A stretch of 64,000 nt of DNA from an uncultured Solirubrobacterales bacterium (lineage in GTDB: Bacteria > Actinomycetota > Thermoleophilia > Solirubrobacterales > JACPNS01): assembly GCA_937128795.1 (NCBI GenBank), contig CAKZMQ010000023.1, positions 44,497-108,496 of the forward strand. Direction: 5' to 3'. A program made the position numbers and the translations under genes. The notes below the pieces were generated by a model. That model was not told where the DNA came from and ran no database searches. It saw only the letters and a list, made by a program, of their open reading frames with translations. Below, one piece after another: positions 16,134-25,113 of the stretch (position 1 is its first letter; each line of letters starts with the position of its first letter).

Positions 16134-16589
16134 ATGCGCACCAAGACTTTTCTGACACTCGCGCTGATCGCGATCTTCGCGTTCGCCGTCTCGGGCTGCG
16201 GCGACAGCGACGACGAAGGAATCAACACGACGGACAACAATCCGGCTCAATCCGAGGCTGAAGATCCGAATGGCGAGACGACTGATTCAAGTGGTTCGGA
16301 CACAAAACTTTCCCTTGCCGCCAATCCAGATGGCGAGCTCAAGTACAACAAGACGAAACTGAACACCAAGCCCGGAAATGTCACGATCGCGTTGACCAAC
16401 GAATCCTCGACGCCGCATGACGTAGCCGTCCGTGATTCGTCCGACGCGGAAATCGGCAAGAGCCAGACGATCACCGAGTCTGATACGTCGCTGGTGCTAC
16501 CGGATCTCGGTGCGGGCAGCTACACGTTCTTTTGCACGTTGCCGGGCCACGAGGCTGCGGGAATGAAAGGCACGCTGACCGTTCGGTGA
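16134..16589 (+). CDS. Cupredoxin-domain lipoprotein
   Basis: 151 aa. A lipoprotein signal peptide ends in the lipobox AVSGC (Cys22), followed by an acidic Ser/Thr-rich tether of about 45 residues. The C-terminal 90 residues form a plastocyanin/azurin-type beta barrel. Type I copper ligands are visible: His in STPHDVAV, Cys in [13 protein letters not shown], and the His and Met of the same motif. It should carry electrons or copper at the outer face of the membrane. The start at 16134 follows GAGAGGA at good spacing. A link to CtaG and the cytochrome oxidases is plausible but not shown. Confidence 0.85.
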   Translation: MRTKTFLTLALIAIFAFAVSGCGDSDDEGINTTDNNPAQSEAEDPNGETTDSSGSDTKLSLAANPDGELKYNKTKLNTKPGNVTIALTNESSTPHDVAVRDSSDAEIGKSQTITESDTSLVLPDLGAGSYTFFCTLPGHEAAGMKGTLTVR

Positions 16590-16611
16590 GCGATCGCAGC
16601 GTCCTTGCGCG

Positions 16612-17379
16612 ATGTCCGCGATGATCGATCGTTGCTACCGCGGCATCGCGCCGTTCGTGCGCCTTTACACAACGGGCGCAGATTCTGCTCGTCTGGTCGA
16701 GCTCGGTTCGGTGCTGGCGTCGGTCGTGCCGGCATCGCCGCAACGCTCGCTCGTCAACACGGTTGTCTTCGATCGTGCCGAACCCGCCGAGCTGGCGTCG
16801 GCGCTACCGGCGTTGCAGGCCGAATTTGCGGCCGCCGGCGTCGCCGCGAGCAGCATCTGGGTCGTGGAGGGCGACAGCGAAGCAGAGGCGATTGTCGTCG
16901 ATCACGGATTCAAGCTCGACTCGACTCCGCGCGCGATGGGAGCAGATATATCTGCGCTTGAACTTGACGCCAGAGTCGGCGACGTGGATCTCAGCTGGGA
17001 CATGCCGTCGGTTTCAACGCTGAACGAACGCGCATACGGACTTGATCGGGGCGACTTCGGCGCGGTGCTCGATCGGATACCGCCGACCGACGGCGTCTAC
17101 TGCTTCACCGCGATCTCGCGCGGCGAACGCGTTGCTTCAGTAATGACGCTGCACATGCCCGACGGCGACTGCACGGTGTATTTCGTGGCAACCGACCCCG
17201 ACCATCGACGAGAAGGACACGCGCGTCGCGCGATGACCGCTGCGCTGCAGCACGCGCAGGCAGTCGGTTGCACGACCACGACGTTGCAAGCGACAAGCCA
17301 TGGCGCTCCGCTTTATCGGCTGCTCGGATACCAGGATCTCGGCGTTGCCGTCAACCTCTGGGAGAAGCGCGACGACTGA
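16612..17379 (+). CDS. GNAT-family N-acetyltransferase
   Basis: 255 aa. The C-terminal half has the GNAT acetyl-CoA site (VATDPDHRREGHARRAMTAAL, an R-x-x-G-x-A variant of motif A) followed by TTTLQATSHGAPLYRLLGYQD (motif B). The N-terminal half resembles a degenerate second GNAT-like fold with no cofactor motif. The substrate is not readable. It begins 22 bp after the cupredoxin gene and may be on the same transcript; a hairpin terminator follows its stop. Confidence 0.8.
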   Translation: MSAMIDRCYRGIAPFVRLYTTGADSARLVELGSVLASVVPASPQRSLVNTVVFDRAEPAELASALPALQAEFAAAGVAASSIWVVEGDSEAEAIVVDHGFKLDSTPRAMGADISALELDARVGDVDLSWDMPSVSTLNERAYGLDRGDFGAVLDRIPPTDGVYCFTAISRGERVASVMTLHMPDGDCTVYFVATDPDHRREGHARRAMTAALQHAQAVGCTTTTLQATSHGAPLYRLLGYQDLGVAVNLWEKRDD

Positions 17380-17420
17380 CGATCCAACGCCAGAAGGCAA
17401 CAGACTCGAAGGCAACAGAA

Positions 17421-17442
17421 AGGGCGGCCTGCTGGCCGCCCT
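17421..17442 (+). terminator. GC-rich hairpin terminator after the GNAT gene
   Basis: AGGGCGGCC and GGCCGCCCT form a 9-bp perfect stem around TGCT, 42 bp after the GNAT stop. The following bases are only weakly T-rich (CACTGTGTG), so termination may be imperfect. Confidence 0.65.
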
Positions 17443-17763
17443 CACTGTGTGCTCTTCGTTGTCCCATTCGCATGCAAGCTGTTTTGGGGGAGAATGCATG
17501 CGGATCGCTCGGTATGCATGGCATTGTGAACGATCGTGATTCAGCGCGTGCGTTCGCTGGATTAACGAAATGTTGTCGCCGTCGCGCTGGCTGCGGCGCA
17601 CCGTGTGGGGGACGGTCGACGCGCCGCGCCGCCAACGCTCTTGGCGGGGTTGCCGTCAACTCGAATCCGGTTGCGACGCGGCGATCGACCATGTGATGTG
17701 AGCGGGCATCGGGGGGTTGATGGCCGTACACCGTCGGACAGTGCTTTGAAGGTCCGAGCATGA

Positions 17764-17784
17764 AAGTTCGAAATTTCCGAACTT
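17764..17784. promoter_or_regulatory. Inverted repeat upstream of SRAP gene, possible operator
   Basis: AAGTTCG, a 7-bp AT-rich spacer AAATTTC, then CGAACTT: a perfect 7-bp dyad, about 75 bp before the SRAP start. The half-site polarity (GTTCG...CGAAC) is opposite to the actinobacterial LexA box (CGAAC-N4-GTTCG), so it is not called an SOS box. Confidence 0.4.
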
Positions 17785-17859
17785 CCTGAACGATTCTAAT
17801 GGAACGGTTGACGCCATGCGGTGACGTTTGTCGTCCCGCGCCCAGTAGGTTTCTGGGCG

Positions 17860-18576
17860 ATGTGCGGCCGTTACACATTGACGAAACCTGACTGGGTCGA
17901 GCACGACTTCCACACGAGCTTTCCGACGCTCGCTGATTCGCTGCGGCGACCGCGCTTCAACGTGGCCCCCGGGCAATTGGTGCTTGCGATCACGCGGCGC
18001 GGCGCCGAGAACTCCGAAGTGCTCGACACCGACGCGATGAGATGGGGAGTCGAGGCCCCCTGGAAAGGGGGGCCGCCCCAGATGATCAACGCGCGATCGG
18101 AGAAGCTACGGTCGTCAAGACTTTGGAAATCGATGCTCGAGACTGGACGCTGCGCGATTCCGGCCGACGGTTTCTACGAGTGGCGCACGGCAGAGAAGAA
18201 GGGCGCTAGAAAACAACCGTTCTGGTTCACTCTTAGCGGCGGTGAGGGCTTCATGTTTGCGGGGCTTTCCACGCCGGATCGCACAAACCCCGAACAACCG
18301 GACCAATGCGCGATTGTCACCGTCGAGGCAAATGAGCTGGTCGAGGGTGTGCATGATCGGATGCCCGCGATGCTGCGCCGGCGCGACGTCGAACGCTGGC
18401 TGGGCACGGATCTGGACGAAGCATTGACATTGCTCCAGCCGTTCCCGTCTATCGAAATGACCGCGCGCACAGTTGGTCGCGCCGTGGGTAGCTCTGCGAA
18501 CGACGACGCATCGTTGATCGAGCCGATTGAATCGGCAGAGGCTGACGGCTCATTTACCGAGCCGCCACTTTTCTGA
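17860..18576 (+). CDS. SOS response-associated peptidase family protein (SRAP, YedK/HMCES)
   Basis: 238 aa. The protein begins Met-Cys-Gly-Arg (MCGRYTL), so Cys2 becomes the N-terminal catalytic residue after Met removal, as in YedK/HMCES, which forms a thiazolidine crosslink with abasic sites in single-stranded DNA. Other active-site elements are visible: FNVAPGQ, INARSEKL, the Glu in DGFYEWR, and the His in VHDRMPAML. The start is fixed by the need for Cys2, ruling out a longer GTG start at 17821. The C-terminal 25 residues are acidic and look disordered. It stands alone, not beside other repair genes. Confidence 0.93.
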   Translation: MCGRYTLTKPDWVEHDFHTSFPTLADSLRRPRFNVAPGQLVLAITRRGAENSEVLDTDAMRWGVEAPWKGGPPQMINARSEKLRSSRLWKSMLETGRCAIPADGFYEWRTAEKKGARKQPFWFTLSGGEGFMFAGLSTPDRTNPEQPDQCAIVTVEANELVEGVHDRMPAMLRRRDVERWLGTDLDEALTLLQPFPSIEMTARTVGRAVGSSANDDASLIEPIESAEADGSFTEPPLF

Positions 18577-18639
18577 AACGTCTGCCTCAATGGCCAGACG
18601 CGGCTAAAGCAGTGGTTTCCATTCGCCGAATACGTAGGA

Positions 18640-19557
18640 ATGGCATCTTTTGCCGCTCGAACTCGCGGGTTTTTCGCCTTGGTCGCATTGATCACCGCCT
18701 CCCTGGTGCTGACCGGTTGCACCGGAACGTGGTCGGGCAAGGGAAACGAAGTCGCCGACGCGATTGATCGCGCGTCCGAGGCCAAGAGCGGAAAGTTCTC
18801 TGGCTCGATGCAGATGAAGATGACCGGTGGTCCGCCCGAACTCGCAGCAAATGGCGACGTGACTCTGGTAATGACTGGAGCCACGGATTCGTCCGATCCG
18901 AAAAATCCGCGGATGTGGATGGAAATTGAGGCCGTCGGCCAAGCCGTGGCTATGCGGACCGTCATGCCAGGTGACGGCAAGGTTTACATGACGTCCGGCA
19001 ACGAGACGTTTTCGATCCCCGTGCCTCTGTCGAACAGTGACCAGTATGCGATCGACAATGCCCGTCTTCTCGCAGCCCTCGGTTCTGCAGTAGGGGGATT
19101 CAAGAAGTCTCAGCCGATGGTGAACATTCAGGGACAAAGCGTGCCGGCGATCAGCGCCAAGGTCAATCGCGGCAAACTCTGCGGCAGCGTGCTTGCGGCT
19201 ATGGGCAACGCGTTCAACGCTGGCGCTGGGTCAGGCGCTGCAGACTTGTCGAAGTCATTGGGCGGCGAGGCGGGCAAGGGGTTGGAGGGTGTCTGCAAGT
19301 CGATGCTGCGCAAGGATCCGAATATTTGGTTTGGAATCACCGACGGTACGCTGACGGACGTGGCGCTGACTGCCGACGTCGTATTCCCGTTCGGTGTGGC
19401 GATGTCTTTGACCGGCCAGTACCACATGTATGACCTCGACCAATCGATCGGCAGGATCAAGGCTCCGGCCAACGCGATCGAGGTCGGCTCGTTCGAAGAG
19501 ATGCAGGCTCGGGCCGTGGAACAGGCCAAGGGCAACGCACCGGCATTCGGGCAGTAA
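18640..19557 (+). CDS. Lipoprotein, possibly LppX/LprG-like
   Basis: 305 aa. The signal peptide ends in lipobox LVLTGC (Cys27). The mature part begins with an amphipathic segment and a beta-rich region (SGKFSGSMQMKMTG, MWMEIEAVG, VYMTSGNETFS). This recalls the antiparallel sheet of mycobacterial LppX/LprAFG lipid-carrier lipoproteins, though the similarity is only by pattern. Two cysteines (KLCGSV, EGVCKS) flank an Ala/Gly-rich insert and could form a disulphide. It would sit on the outer face of the membrane. The ATG is immediately preceded by TAGGA, a close spacing. Confidence 0.65.
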   Translation: MASFAARTRGFFALVALITASLVLTGCTGTWSGKGNEVADAIDRASEAKSGKFSGSMQMKMTGGPPELAANGDVTLVMTGATDSSDPKNPRMWMEIEAVGQAVAMRTVMPGDGKVYMTSGNETFSIPVPLSNSDQYAIDNARLLAALGSAVGGFKKSQPMVNIQGQSVPAISAKVNRGKLCGSVLAAMGNAFNAGAGSGAADLSKSLGGEAGKGLEGVCKSMLRKDPNIWFGITDGTLTDVALTADVVFPFGVAMSLTGQYHMYDLDQSIGRIKAPANAIEVGSFEEMQARAVEQAKGNAPAFGQ

Positions 19558-19600
19558 GTTGGCGTCGCATCGCCGATCGCCGGTCGAGTAGATTGGCTCG

Positions 19601-21130
19601 GTGAGCATCGGTGGATCGAATGCGGATCGCGAATCGGCCGACGCACCGTCGCAGCTGACTCTCGATTCCACCGCGGGTCGCTGGACGATGGCGGCGGCGG
19701 TGCTCGGAACGTCGATGGTTTTTCTCGACGGGACGGTCGTCAATATCGCGCTGCCGGCTATCGGTGCCGAGTTCGGGGCGAGCATCACCGGCCTGCAGTG
19801 GATCGTCAACGGGTACCTGCTGACGCTCGCTTCGCTCGTACTGCTCGGCGGCGCACTCGGCGATCGCTATGGGCGGGCATGGATCTTTCAGGTCGGAGTG
19901 ATCGGCTTCACTCTCGCGTCGGTGCTCTGTGCAATGGCCACGTCGACGGAGCTACTGATCGCGGGCCGGATACTTCAGGGCGTCGGTGGGGCTTTGCTCA
20001 CTCCGGGAAGCCTCGCAATCATCGAGGCAAGTTTCGTCAAAATCGATCGCGCAAGGGCGATCGGGGCATGGTCGGGGTTGGCCGGAGCGTCGATGGCCGT
20101 TGGGCCCCCACTCGGCGGATACTTGGTCGAGGCGGTCGGCTGGCGTTCGGTATTTTTCATCAACGTACCGATTGGGATTGCCGTTGCGCTGATCGCCTGG
20201 CGAAAAGTTCCCGAAAGTCGCGACACGTCGTTGACCGGACGAGTTGACTTCCCGGGCGCCGCGCTTGCAGTGTTGACTTTGGCAGCGGCGTCCTATGCAT
20301 TGATAGAGGGGCCGGACCTCGGGGTGACATCGCCCACGGTGATCGCGGCGCTGTTCGCGTCCTTCACCGCTGCAGCGGCGTTTCTGCTCGTCGAGCGGCG
20401 TACGCGCGAACCGATGCTTCCGCTCGGGCTTTTCCGGATTCAGACGTTTTCTGCCGCCAATCTCGTGACCTTCCTCGTCTACGCAGCATTCGGCGGCGCA
20501 CTGTTCCTGCTTGTTGTTCTTCTGCAAACGGGAATGGGCTACTCACCGATCCTCGCCGGTGCGGCGACGCTGCCGGTGACGATCACGATGCTCCTGTTCA
20601 GCAGCCGCGCTGGGGCGCTGGCGCAGCGGATTGGTGCCCGGATCCCGCTAACCGTCGGTTCGATCGTGATCGCGTTTTCGCTTGCGTTGATGAGTCGCTT
20701 GGGAACCGACTCCGACTATCTGACCGACGTTTTGCCAACGGTCACGGTGCTGGCGATCGGATTGACGATCGTCGTGGCTCCGGTGACCGCAACGACACTC
20801 GGCGCCGTCCCCGATGAAAACGCCGGCGTCGCCTCGGCCGTCAGCAATGCGGTGTCGCGCACGGGACAACTCTTCGCGATTGCGCTGCTGCCGGCGGTCG
20901 GCGGACTCAGTGGTGAGGAGTACGACGACCCCGCGGCTATCGCTTCGGCATTCGAAACGGCGTCCTTGTTCGCGGCCGGCGTCTGTCTGGCGGGCGCGGT
21001 GGTGGCGTGGACTTTGATCGATCGCGACGCCCTGAAAGTCGGAGAGCCGGAGCGCGTGCAGCCAGCGGATTGCGGTCTGGCCGGCGCACCGCTGGTGGGC
21101 GGCGAAGCGGTCAGAAGCGCTGACGGCTGA
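19601..21130 (+). CDS. MFS drug/proton antiporter, DHA2 (EmrB/QacA) family
   Basis: 509 aa with about 14 transmembrane segments. The motif D1/A region of DHA2 transporters is visible: FLDGTVVNIALPAIG, LQWIVNGYLLTLASL, GDRYGRAWIF, and motif C (GAWSGLAGASMAVGPPLGGYL). It probably exports hydrophobic compounds by proton antiport. The GTG at 19601 is chosen; TAGATT at 19589-19594 could be a -10 box giving a nearly leaderless mRNA. The last 20 bp overlap the 3' end of the YihY gene on the other strand. A second DHA2 transporter lies at 45715. Confidence 0.9.
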   Translation: MSIGGSNADRESADAPSQLTLDSTAGRWTMAAAVLGTSMVFLDGTVVNIALPAIGAEFGASITGLQWIVNGYLLTLASLVLLGGALGDRYGRAWIFQVGVIGFTLASVLCAMATSTELLIAGRILQGVGGALLTPGSLAIIEASFVKIDRARAIGAWSGLAGASMAVGPPLGGYLVEAVGWRSVFFINVPIGIAVALIAWRKVPESRDTSLTGRVDFPGAALAVLTLAAASYALIEGPDLGVTSPTVIAALFASFTAAAAFLLVERRTREPMLPLGLFRIQTFSAANLVTFLVYAAFGGALFLLVVLLQTGMGYSPILAGAATLPVTITMLLFSSRAGALAQRIGARIPLTVGSIVIAFSLALMSRLGTDSDYLTDVLPTVTVLAIGLTIVVAPVTATTLGAVPDENAGVASAVSNAVSRTGQLFAIALLPAVGGLSGEEYDDPAAIASAFETASLFAAGVCLAGAVVAWTLIDRDALKVGEPERVQPADCGLAGAPLVGGEAVRSADG

Positions 21131-22031
21131 ACGCACTATGGCCGTGAATACGTTTGAATCGTCGCAGTTCGGCATCGAATTCAAGGCCGAACAGGACGGC
21201 CATGTTCGTCAGCCAGAGCCAGACCAAAAAGATGATCACCCCAGCCAAGCTCCCGTAGACCTTGTTGTAGCGCGCGAAACTGCCCACGTAGAGGCTGAAC
21301 GCAAAGCTCAGCAACAGCCAAAGCGTTACGGCGAGGAAGATCCCCGGCGTGACGAGCCGGAAGCGGTGTTCGGCATGGTCGGGACCAAGGTTGTAGAGAA
21401 TCGCGAGCGCAAGTACGGCGAGCGCGATCACGAACGGCCACTTGAAGTAGTCCCAACCGCCGGTCCCGTCGTCTGAGACACCGGCCACGTGCGCAACCTC
21501 ACGGGCAATCGGCCCGGTAAGGACGACCGCCAGGCCGGCGAGCAAAAGCATCGTCATCAGCAGCGCGGTCAACCCCAGGCGCAGAGGCAGAGTCTTGTAG
21601 AACGGGCGTTCATCGCGCACCTCGAGCACGATGCCGGCGGCCCGAATGTAGGCGCCGATGTAACTCGATGCCGAGTAGATGGCGGTGAAGAGCCCGATGA
21701 AAAGCAGTACGCCAGCTGTGGTTCCGCTCTCCTGCAGGCCGCGAATCGCGCTCAGGAAGACGTCACGCACGGCGCTCGGTGCCAACTCCTCGAAGTTCTC
21801 GACGATTGAGCCGGTGACCGATTGCCCCATCAATCCGAGTATCGAAACCAGTACGAGCAGACCGGGAAATATCGACAGCATCGAGTAATAGGTCAGAGCG
21901 GCCGCCCAGTCGGTCAACTTGTGCTCGGCGAATCGCGAGAATGCGATGTCGAGCTGGCCGTAGACGACCTTGATGATTCCGCGCCGCCGCGTACCGGTCG
22001 GATCGTCCAGATTTGGTTTGTTCGGTGTCAC
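21111..22031 (-). CDS. YihY/BrkB-family membrane protein
   Basis: About 306 aa with six hydrophobic segments. Family motifs include FAEHKLTDWAAALTYYSMLS near the N-terminus and LYNLGPDH and PGIFLAVTLWLLLSFAFSLYV towards the C-terminus, then GVIIFLVWLWLTNMAVLFG. The family was once called ribonuclease BN, but that activity is not supported; function is unresolved. GTG 22031 is used; TTG 22061 is the longer alternative. It converges with, and overlaps, the MFS gene, and diverges from the K+ channel gene. Confidence 0.82.
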   Translation of the reverse strand: MTPNKPNLDDPTGTRRRGIIKVVYGQLDIAFSRFAEHKLTDWAAALTYYSMLSIFPGLLVLVSILGLMGQSVTGSIVENFEELAPSAVRDVFLSAIRGLQESGTTAGVLLFIGLFTAIYSASSYIGAYIRAAGIVLEVRDERPFYKTLPLRLGLTALLMTMLLLAGLAVVLTGPIAREVAHVAGVSDDGTGGWDYFKWPFVIALAVLALAILYNLGPDHAEHRFRLVTPGIFLAVTLWLLLSFAFSLYVGSFARYNKVYGSLAGVIIFLVWLWLTNMAVLFGLEFDAELRRFKRIHGHSAFSRQRF

Positions 22032-22116
22032 GCGCCCATGTTTGCTGATTGCTCGGAGCAACGTACCGGGCGGCGCATGCTTTGGCGACAGGGCCGAGCT
22101 TTACGCTGCTCAGTGG

Positions 22117-22572
22117 ATGTATCGCTGGATCATCACCCTCTACCGCGCGTTCAAGGTGCCCGAAGCCCGCGCGCCGCTTTCCGCGGCGGTGGCGTTGCTG
22201 GTGACCGGAACTGCCTTCTACATGCTGATCGAAGGATGGTCGATGGTTGACGCGTTCTACTTCAGCGTGACAACGCTGACGACGGTCGGCTTCGGCCAGC
22301 CTGCACCGGAGACCGACGTCGGAAAGATCTTTACCGCGTTTTTTGTGCTCAGCGGTGTCGGCATGTTCCTTGCGGTGCTCAACGCGATCGGTGTTCAGGC
22401 GGTGAAGATTCAGGCCTCGGAGGTACCGATCGGCAGACTGCGTCGTGGTAAGCAGGTCACGCCGCCAAGGTCGGTGACGGCGGCTGATCTACGGGAGGGC
22501 GAACTGAAGATCGAGGCCGAGGAGAACGACGAAGCCGAAGAGCCCGAGTCCGATCCGCCGAGTACGACGTGA
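22117..22572 (+). CDS. Two-TM potassium channel (Ion_trans_2)
   Basis: 151 aa. Two hydrophobic segments (residues about 20-40 and 70-92) flank a pore loop with the K+ selectivity signature TLTTVGFGQ. It has no RCK/TrkA-N domain; instead a short acidic tail (EAEENDEAEEPESD) follows. Such small channels form tetramers that conduct K+ across the membrane. A longer frame upstream has no homology, so the ATG at 22117 is preferred. It converges with the AI-2E-type gene, with 26 bp between stops. Confidence 0.85.
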   Translation: MYRWIITLYRAFKVPEARAPLSAAVALLVTGTAFYMLIEGWSMVDAFYFSVTTLTTVGFGQPAPETDVGKIFTAFFVLSGVGMFLAVLNAIGVQAVKIQASEVPIGRLRRGKQVTPPRSVTAADLREGELKIEAEENDEAEEPESDPPSTT

Positions 22573-22598
22573 TTCCCGGCTCGAATTGACTCGCAGCG

Positions 22599-23765
22599 TC
22601 AGGCCGGTTCGGGCGCGTCCGGGGTCTCGGGACTAGTGGCCTCGTCGCTTGCGGAATCGCCGGGTGGAGCCAAAGGCAATTCGGTCATCGCCCGAACCTC
22701 ATCTTTGAAGCGGTTGTACTCCTGGTAGGTGATCTGCAAGGTCGCCGCGATCGGAATGGCAAGGATCGCACCGACTATTCCCATCAACGTTCCTCCGAAC
22801 AGCACCGCGATGAGAATTACGAACGGTTCCATTTCGACCGCGCGGCTCTGGATGCGCGGCTGGATCACGTAGTTCTCGAACTGCTGGTAGCCGATCACGA
22901 ACACTGCCCAGATGATCGTGTCGAGTGGGAAGTCGGCGAACAGCGTGACGATGCCCACGAGCAGTCCTGCGATCGTCGAGCCGACCATCGGCACGAAATC
23001 GAACAGCGCCACGATGACTGCGAGAACAAGCGGGGATGGCACGCCGAGGATCGCCAAAACAATGAATGCCGAGAGGCCGGCCAGGAACGATTGGGCTATT
23101 GCGCCACCGATGTAGTTGCCCACTGCGCCGCCAATTCTGTCGACCGTCCGGCCGAGCGCGTCGGCCTCCGGGCCAGCGCGCGAGGCGAGCCACTCGTCGA
23201 TCCACCTGCGTCCTCGGGCGACCATGAACAGGCTCAGGACAAACACCGTGAACGTCGCGAAGATCGAATTGATCAGCGCCGTTCCGATGTCGCCGAGCGT
23301 GCTCGCGGCGTCACCGAGCTTGCCGGAGAGATCGTTCGCGACGTTCGTCAATTGTTGATTGAAGTCAAAGTTCTCGTCGAACTTCTGAAACTCTTTGTTC
23401 TTTTGCAACGCATCCTGGAGATCATCGATGAACTGCGGCATCTGGTCCACCAGATCGACTGCGGAGGTGACCAACGGAGGCAACAGAGCAGCGCTCAACC
23501 CGAGCGGAACAAGCAGGATCAGCAGGTAGACGATCGTGATCGCCAGACCACGCTTCATGTGCTGGGCGAAGTAGTTGACCGGTCCCGAGGCGGCGATCGA
23601 AACGAACACGGCGATTGTCAGCCACAGCAGCGGAGTCTGGAGCCTGTAGATCAGGTAGATAGAAAGCAATACGGCGACGACAGTGAAAATCGTGCGCAGG
23701 ACCTTGCGATCGAACGGCGGGTCGTCCGACGGGCGATACCACGGGGTTGCCTCCATACGAGCCAT
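22599..23765 (-). CDS. AI-2E family (PerM/YdiK-type) transporter
   Basis: 388 aa with seven or eight hydrophobic segments and a long soluble insert (residues about 95-160, DQMPQFIDDLQDALQ...). Family features include the C-terminal segments FDFVPMVGSTIAGLL, YQQFENYVIQPRI and FGGTLMGIVGAILAIPIAA. The family was named for autoinducer-2 export, but many members act in ion or other transport, so the substrate is unknown. The acidic Pro-rich C-terminal tail is likely cytosolic. The ATG at 23765 is 54 bp from the divergent SDR gene. Confidence 0.87.
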   Translation of the reverse strand: MARMEATPWYRPSDDPPFDRKVLRTIFTVVAVLLSIYLIYRLQTPLLWLTIAVFVSIAASGPVNYFAQHMKRGLAITIVYLLILLVPLGLSAALLPPLVTSAVDLVDQMPQFIDDLQDALQKNKEFQKFDENFDFNQQLTNVANDLSGKLGDAASTLGDIGTALINSIFATFTVFVLSLFMVARGRRWIDEWLASRAGPEADALGRTVDRIGGAVGNYIGGAIAQSFLAGLSAFIVLAILGVPSPLVLAVIVALFDFVPMVGSTIAGLLVGIVTLFADFPLDTIIWAVFVIGYQQFENYVIQPRIQSRAVEMEPFVILIAVLFGGTLMGIVGAILAIPIAATLQITYQEYNRFKDEVRAMTELPLAPPGDSASDEATSPETPDAPEPA

Positions 23766-23819
23766 CGTAAATTGCGACGTGGACGCCGCTTAGTTGTGGC
23801 GCGCGGCTACGCTGCCGCC

Positions 23820-24686
23820 GTGGCTTCAAGCATTTTCAGGCCCGACCTGCTCGCTGGCCAAGTGATTCTGATCAGTGGCGGCGGTAGTGGCATCGGTCGC
23901 GCGACCGCAATCGAGCTGACGCAGCTCGGTGCCGACGTGGTCATCTGCGGCCGCGAGATCGAGCCGCTACGTGAAACCTCCGACCTTTGTATGCAGGCGG
24001 GAGGCGAGGGCAGCGTGAGCGCGATGGAATGCGACATCCGCGAGGCCGACCAGGTCAAATCACTGGTTGACTCGGCGCTCGACCTGCACGGTCGGATCAA
24101 CACGTTGGTGAACAACGCCGGTGGACAGTTCCTTGCACCGGCCGAAGACATCAACGAAAAGGGCTTCGACACCGTGATTCGTCTGAACGTGCACGGCACC
24201 TGGCTGATGACGCATGAGGTGGCGACACGAGCGATGATCCCGACCGATCCCGAGACCGGCGAGCCGCACGGCGGCAAGATCATCGACGTCACGCTCTCAC
24301 CGCACAACGGCATGCCGGGCATGGTTCACAGCGGCGCGGCGCGGGCGGCGGTTGAAAACATGGTGAAGACGCTTTCGATCGAGTGGGCGCGGTTCGACAT
24401 CAAGTTGAACGCGTTGGCAATCGGTCAAATCGCGACCGAGACACTGCTCACGAAGTACCCGGCAGTCGTCGTGGAAAACCTTTCGCACTCGATTCCCGCC
24501 GGACGTCTCGGCAAACCGGAAGAGGTCGCCTGGCAGGTCGCGTATCTCGCATCCGAGGCGGGCGACTTCTACAGTGGCTCAGTGCTTACGATGGACGGCG
24601 CACGCGACAATTGGCTCGGGCCGTGGCCGCCGACTCAGCTGATCGACGACTCGGGCAAACCGGTATCGGAGGAACGAAACCAATGA
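23820..24686 (+). CDS. SDR-family oxidoreductase resembling 2,4-dienoyl-CoA reductase
   Basis: 288 aa. The cofactor motif is ISGGGSGIGRA, with NNAGGQF and CGRE (Arg suggests NADP(H)). The usual SDR triad Ser-Tyr-Lys is altered: the segment reads SPHNGMPGMVHSGAARAAVENM, with His in place of Tyr and Arg in place of Lys. The replacement of Tyr by His-x-Gly is typical of peroxisomal 2,4-dienoyl-CoA reductase-type SDRs, which act on unsaturated acyl-CoA. A role in fatty-acid breakdown is therefore inferred. GTG start at 23820. Its TGA overlaps the ATG of the next gene (ATGA), so the two are coupled. Confidence 0.83.
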   Translation: MASSIFRPDLLAGQVILISGGGSGIGRATAIELTQLGADVVICGREIEPLRETSDLCMQAGGEGSVSAMECDIREADQVKSLVDSALDLHGRINTLVNNAGGQFLAPAEDINEKGFDTVIRLNVHGTWLMTHEVATRAMIPTDPETGEPHGGKIIDVTLSPHNGMPGMVHSGAARAAVENMVKTLSIEWARFDIKLNALAIGQIATETLLTKYPAVVVENLSHSIPAGRLGKPEEVAWQVAYLASEAGDFYSGSVLTMDGARDNWLGPWPPTQLIDDSGKPVSEERNQ

Positions 24687-25096
24687 CCAAGCTATGTCCG
24701 TATCTCAACTTTGACGGCAATGCCCGCGCGGCGATGGAGTTCTACAACTCGGTCTTCGGCGGCGATCTCAGCGTCCAAACCTTCGGTGAGGCACCGATCG
24801 ACGCTTCGCCTGAAGCAGCCGACCGCGTGATGCACGCAGCAGTTTTCAGCGATGACATCGTGCTAATGGCCAGCGACACAATGCCCGGAATGGAGCACGA
24901 CCCGGGCTCGAACGTGCACCTCTCGCTTGTTGGCCCCGACGAACCGACCTTGACCGGCTACTTCAACTCCTTGGCGGATGGTGGCGCTGTGACGATGCCG
25001 CTCGAGAAGCAGTTCTGGGGCGACACGTTTGGAATGTGCACCGACAAGTTCGGCATCCACTGGATGGTCAACGTCGGCGAATTCGCCCCGGCGTAG
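24683..25096 (+). CDS. VOC-family protein, PhnB-like
   Basis: 137 aa, one glyoxalase-fold pair of the PhnB/3-demethylubiquinone-9 methyltransferase-like group. Typical sequence is [24 protein letters not shown] at the start and [19 protein letters not shown] at the end. No substrate is known for this group. The ATG overlaps the SDR stop by four bases. It is followed 17 bp later by the cyclophilin gene, so three genes may share a transcript that ends at the terminator at 25580. Confidence 0.87.
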   Translation: MTKLCPYLNFDGNARAAMEFYNSVFGGDLSVQTFGEAPIDASPEAADRVMHAAVFSDDIVLMASDTMPGMEHDPGSNVHLSLVGPDEPTLTGYFNSLADGGAVTMPLEKQFWGDTFGMCTDKFGIHWMVNVGEFAPA

Positions 25097-25113
25097 GAGT
25101 ATGGTTTCGCGCC

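Larger units (their letters stand above)
17380..17859. other. 480-bp spacer before the SRAP gene
   Basis: No convincing coding frame. It contains a terminator hairpin at 17421-17442 for the GNAT gene, a pair of ATGCATG-type motifs near 17494-17520, and a perfect inverted repeat at 17764-17784. A window-typical promoter for the SRAP gene is not obvious. Confidence 0.5.

Noticed and set aside
15998..16240. N-terminal extension of PurE
   Set aside because: Normal PurE begins near 15997; the added residues are non-homologous and overlap the cupredoxin gene's upstream region.
17764..17784. LexA/SOS box upstream of the SRAP gene
   Set aside because: Half-sites have reversed polarity and a 7-bp spacer instead of 4.
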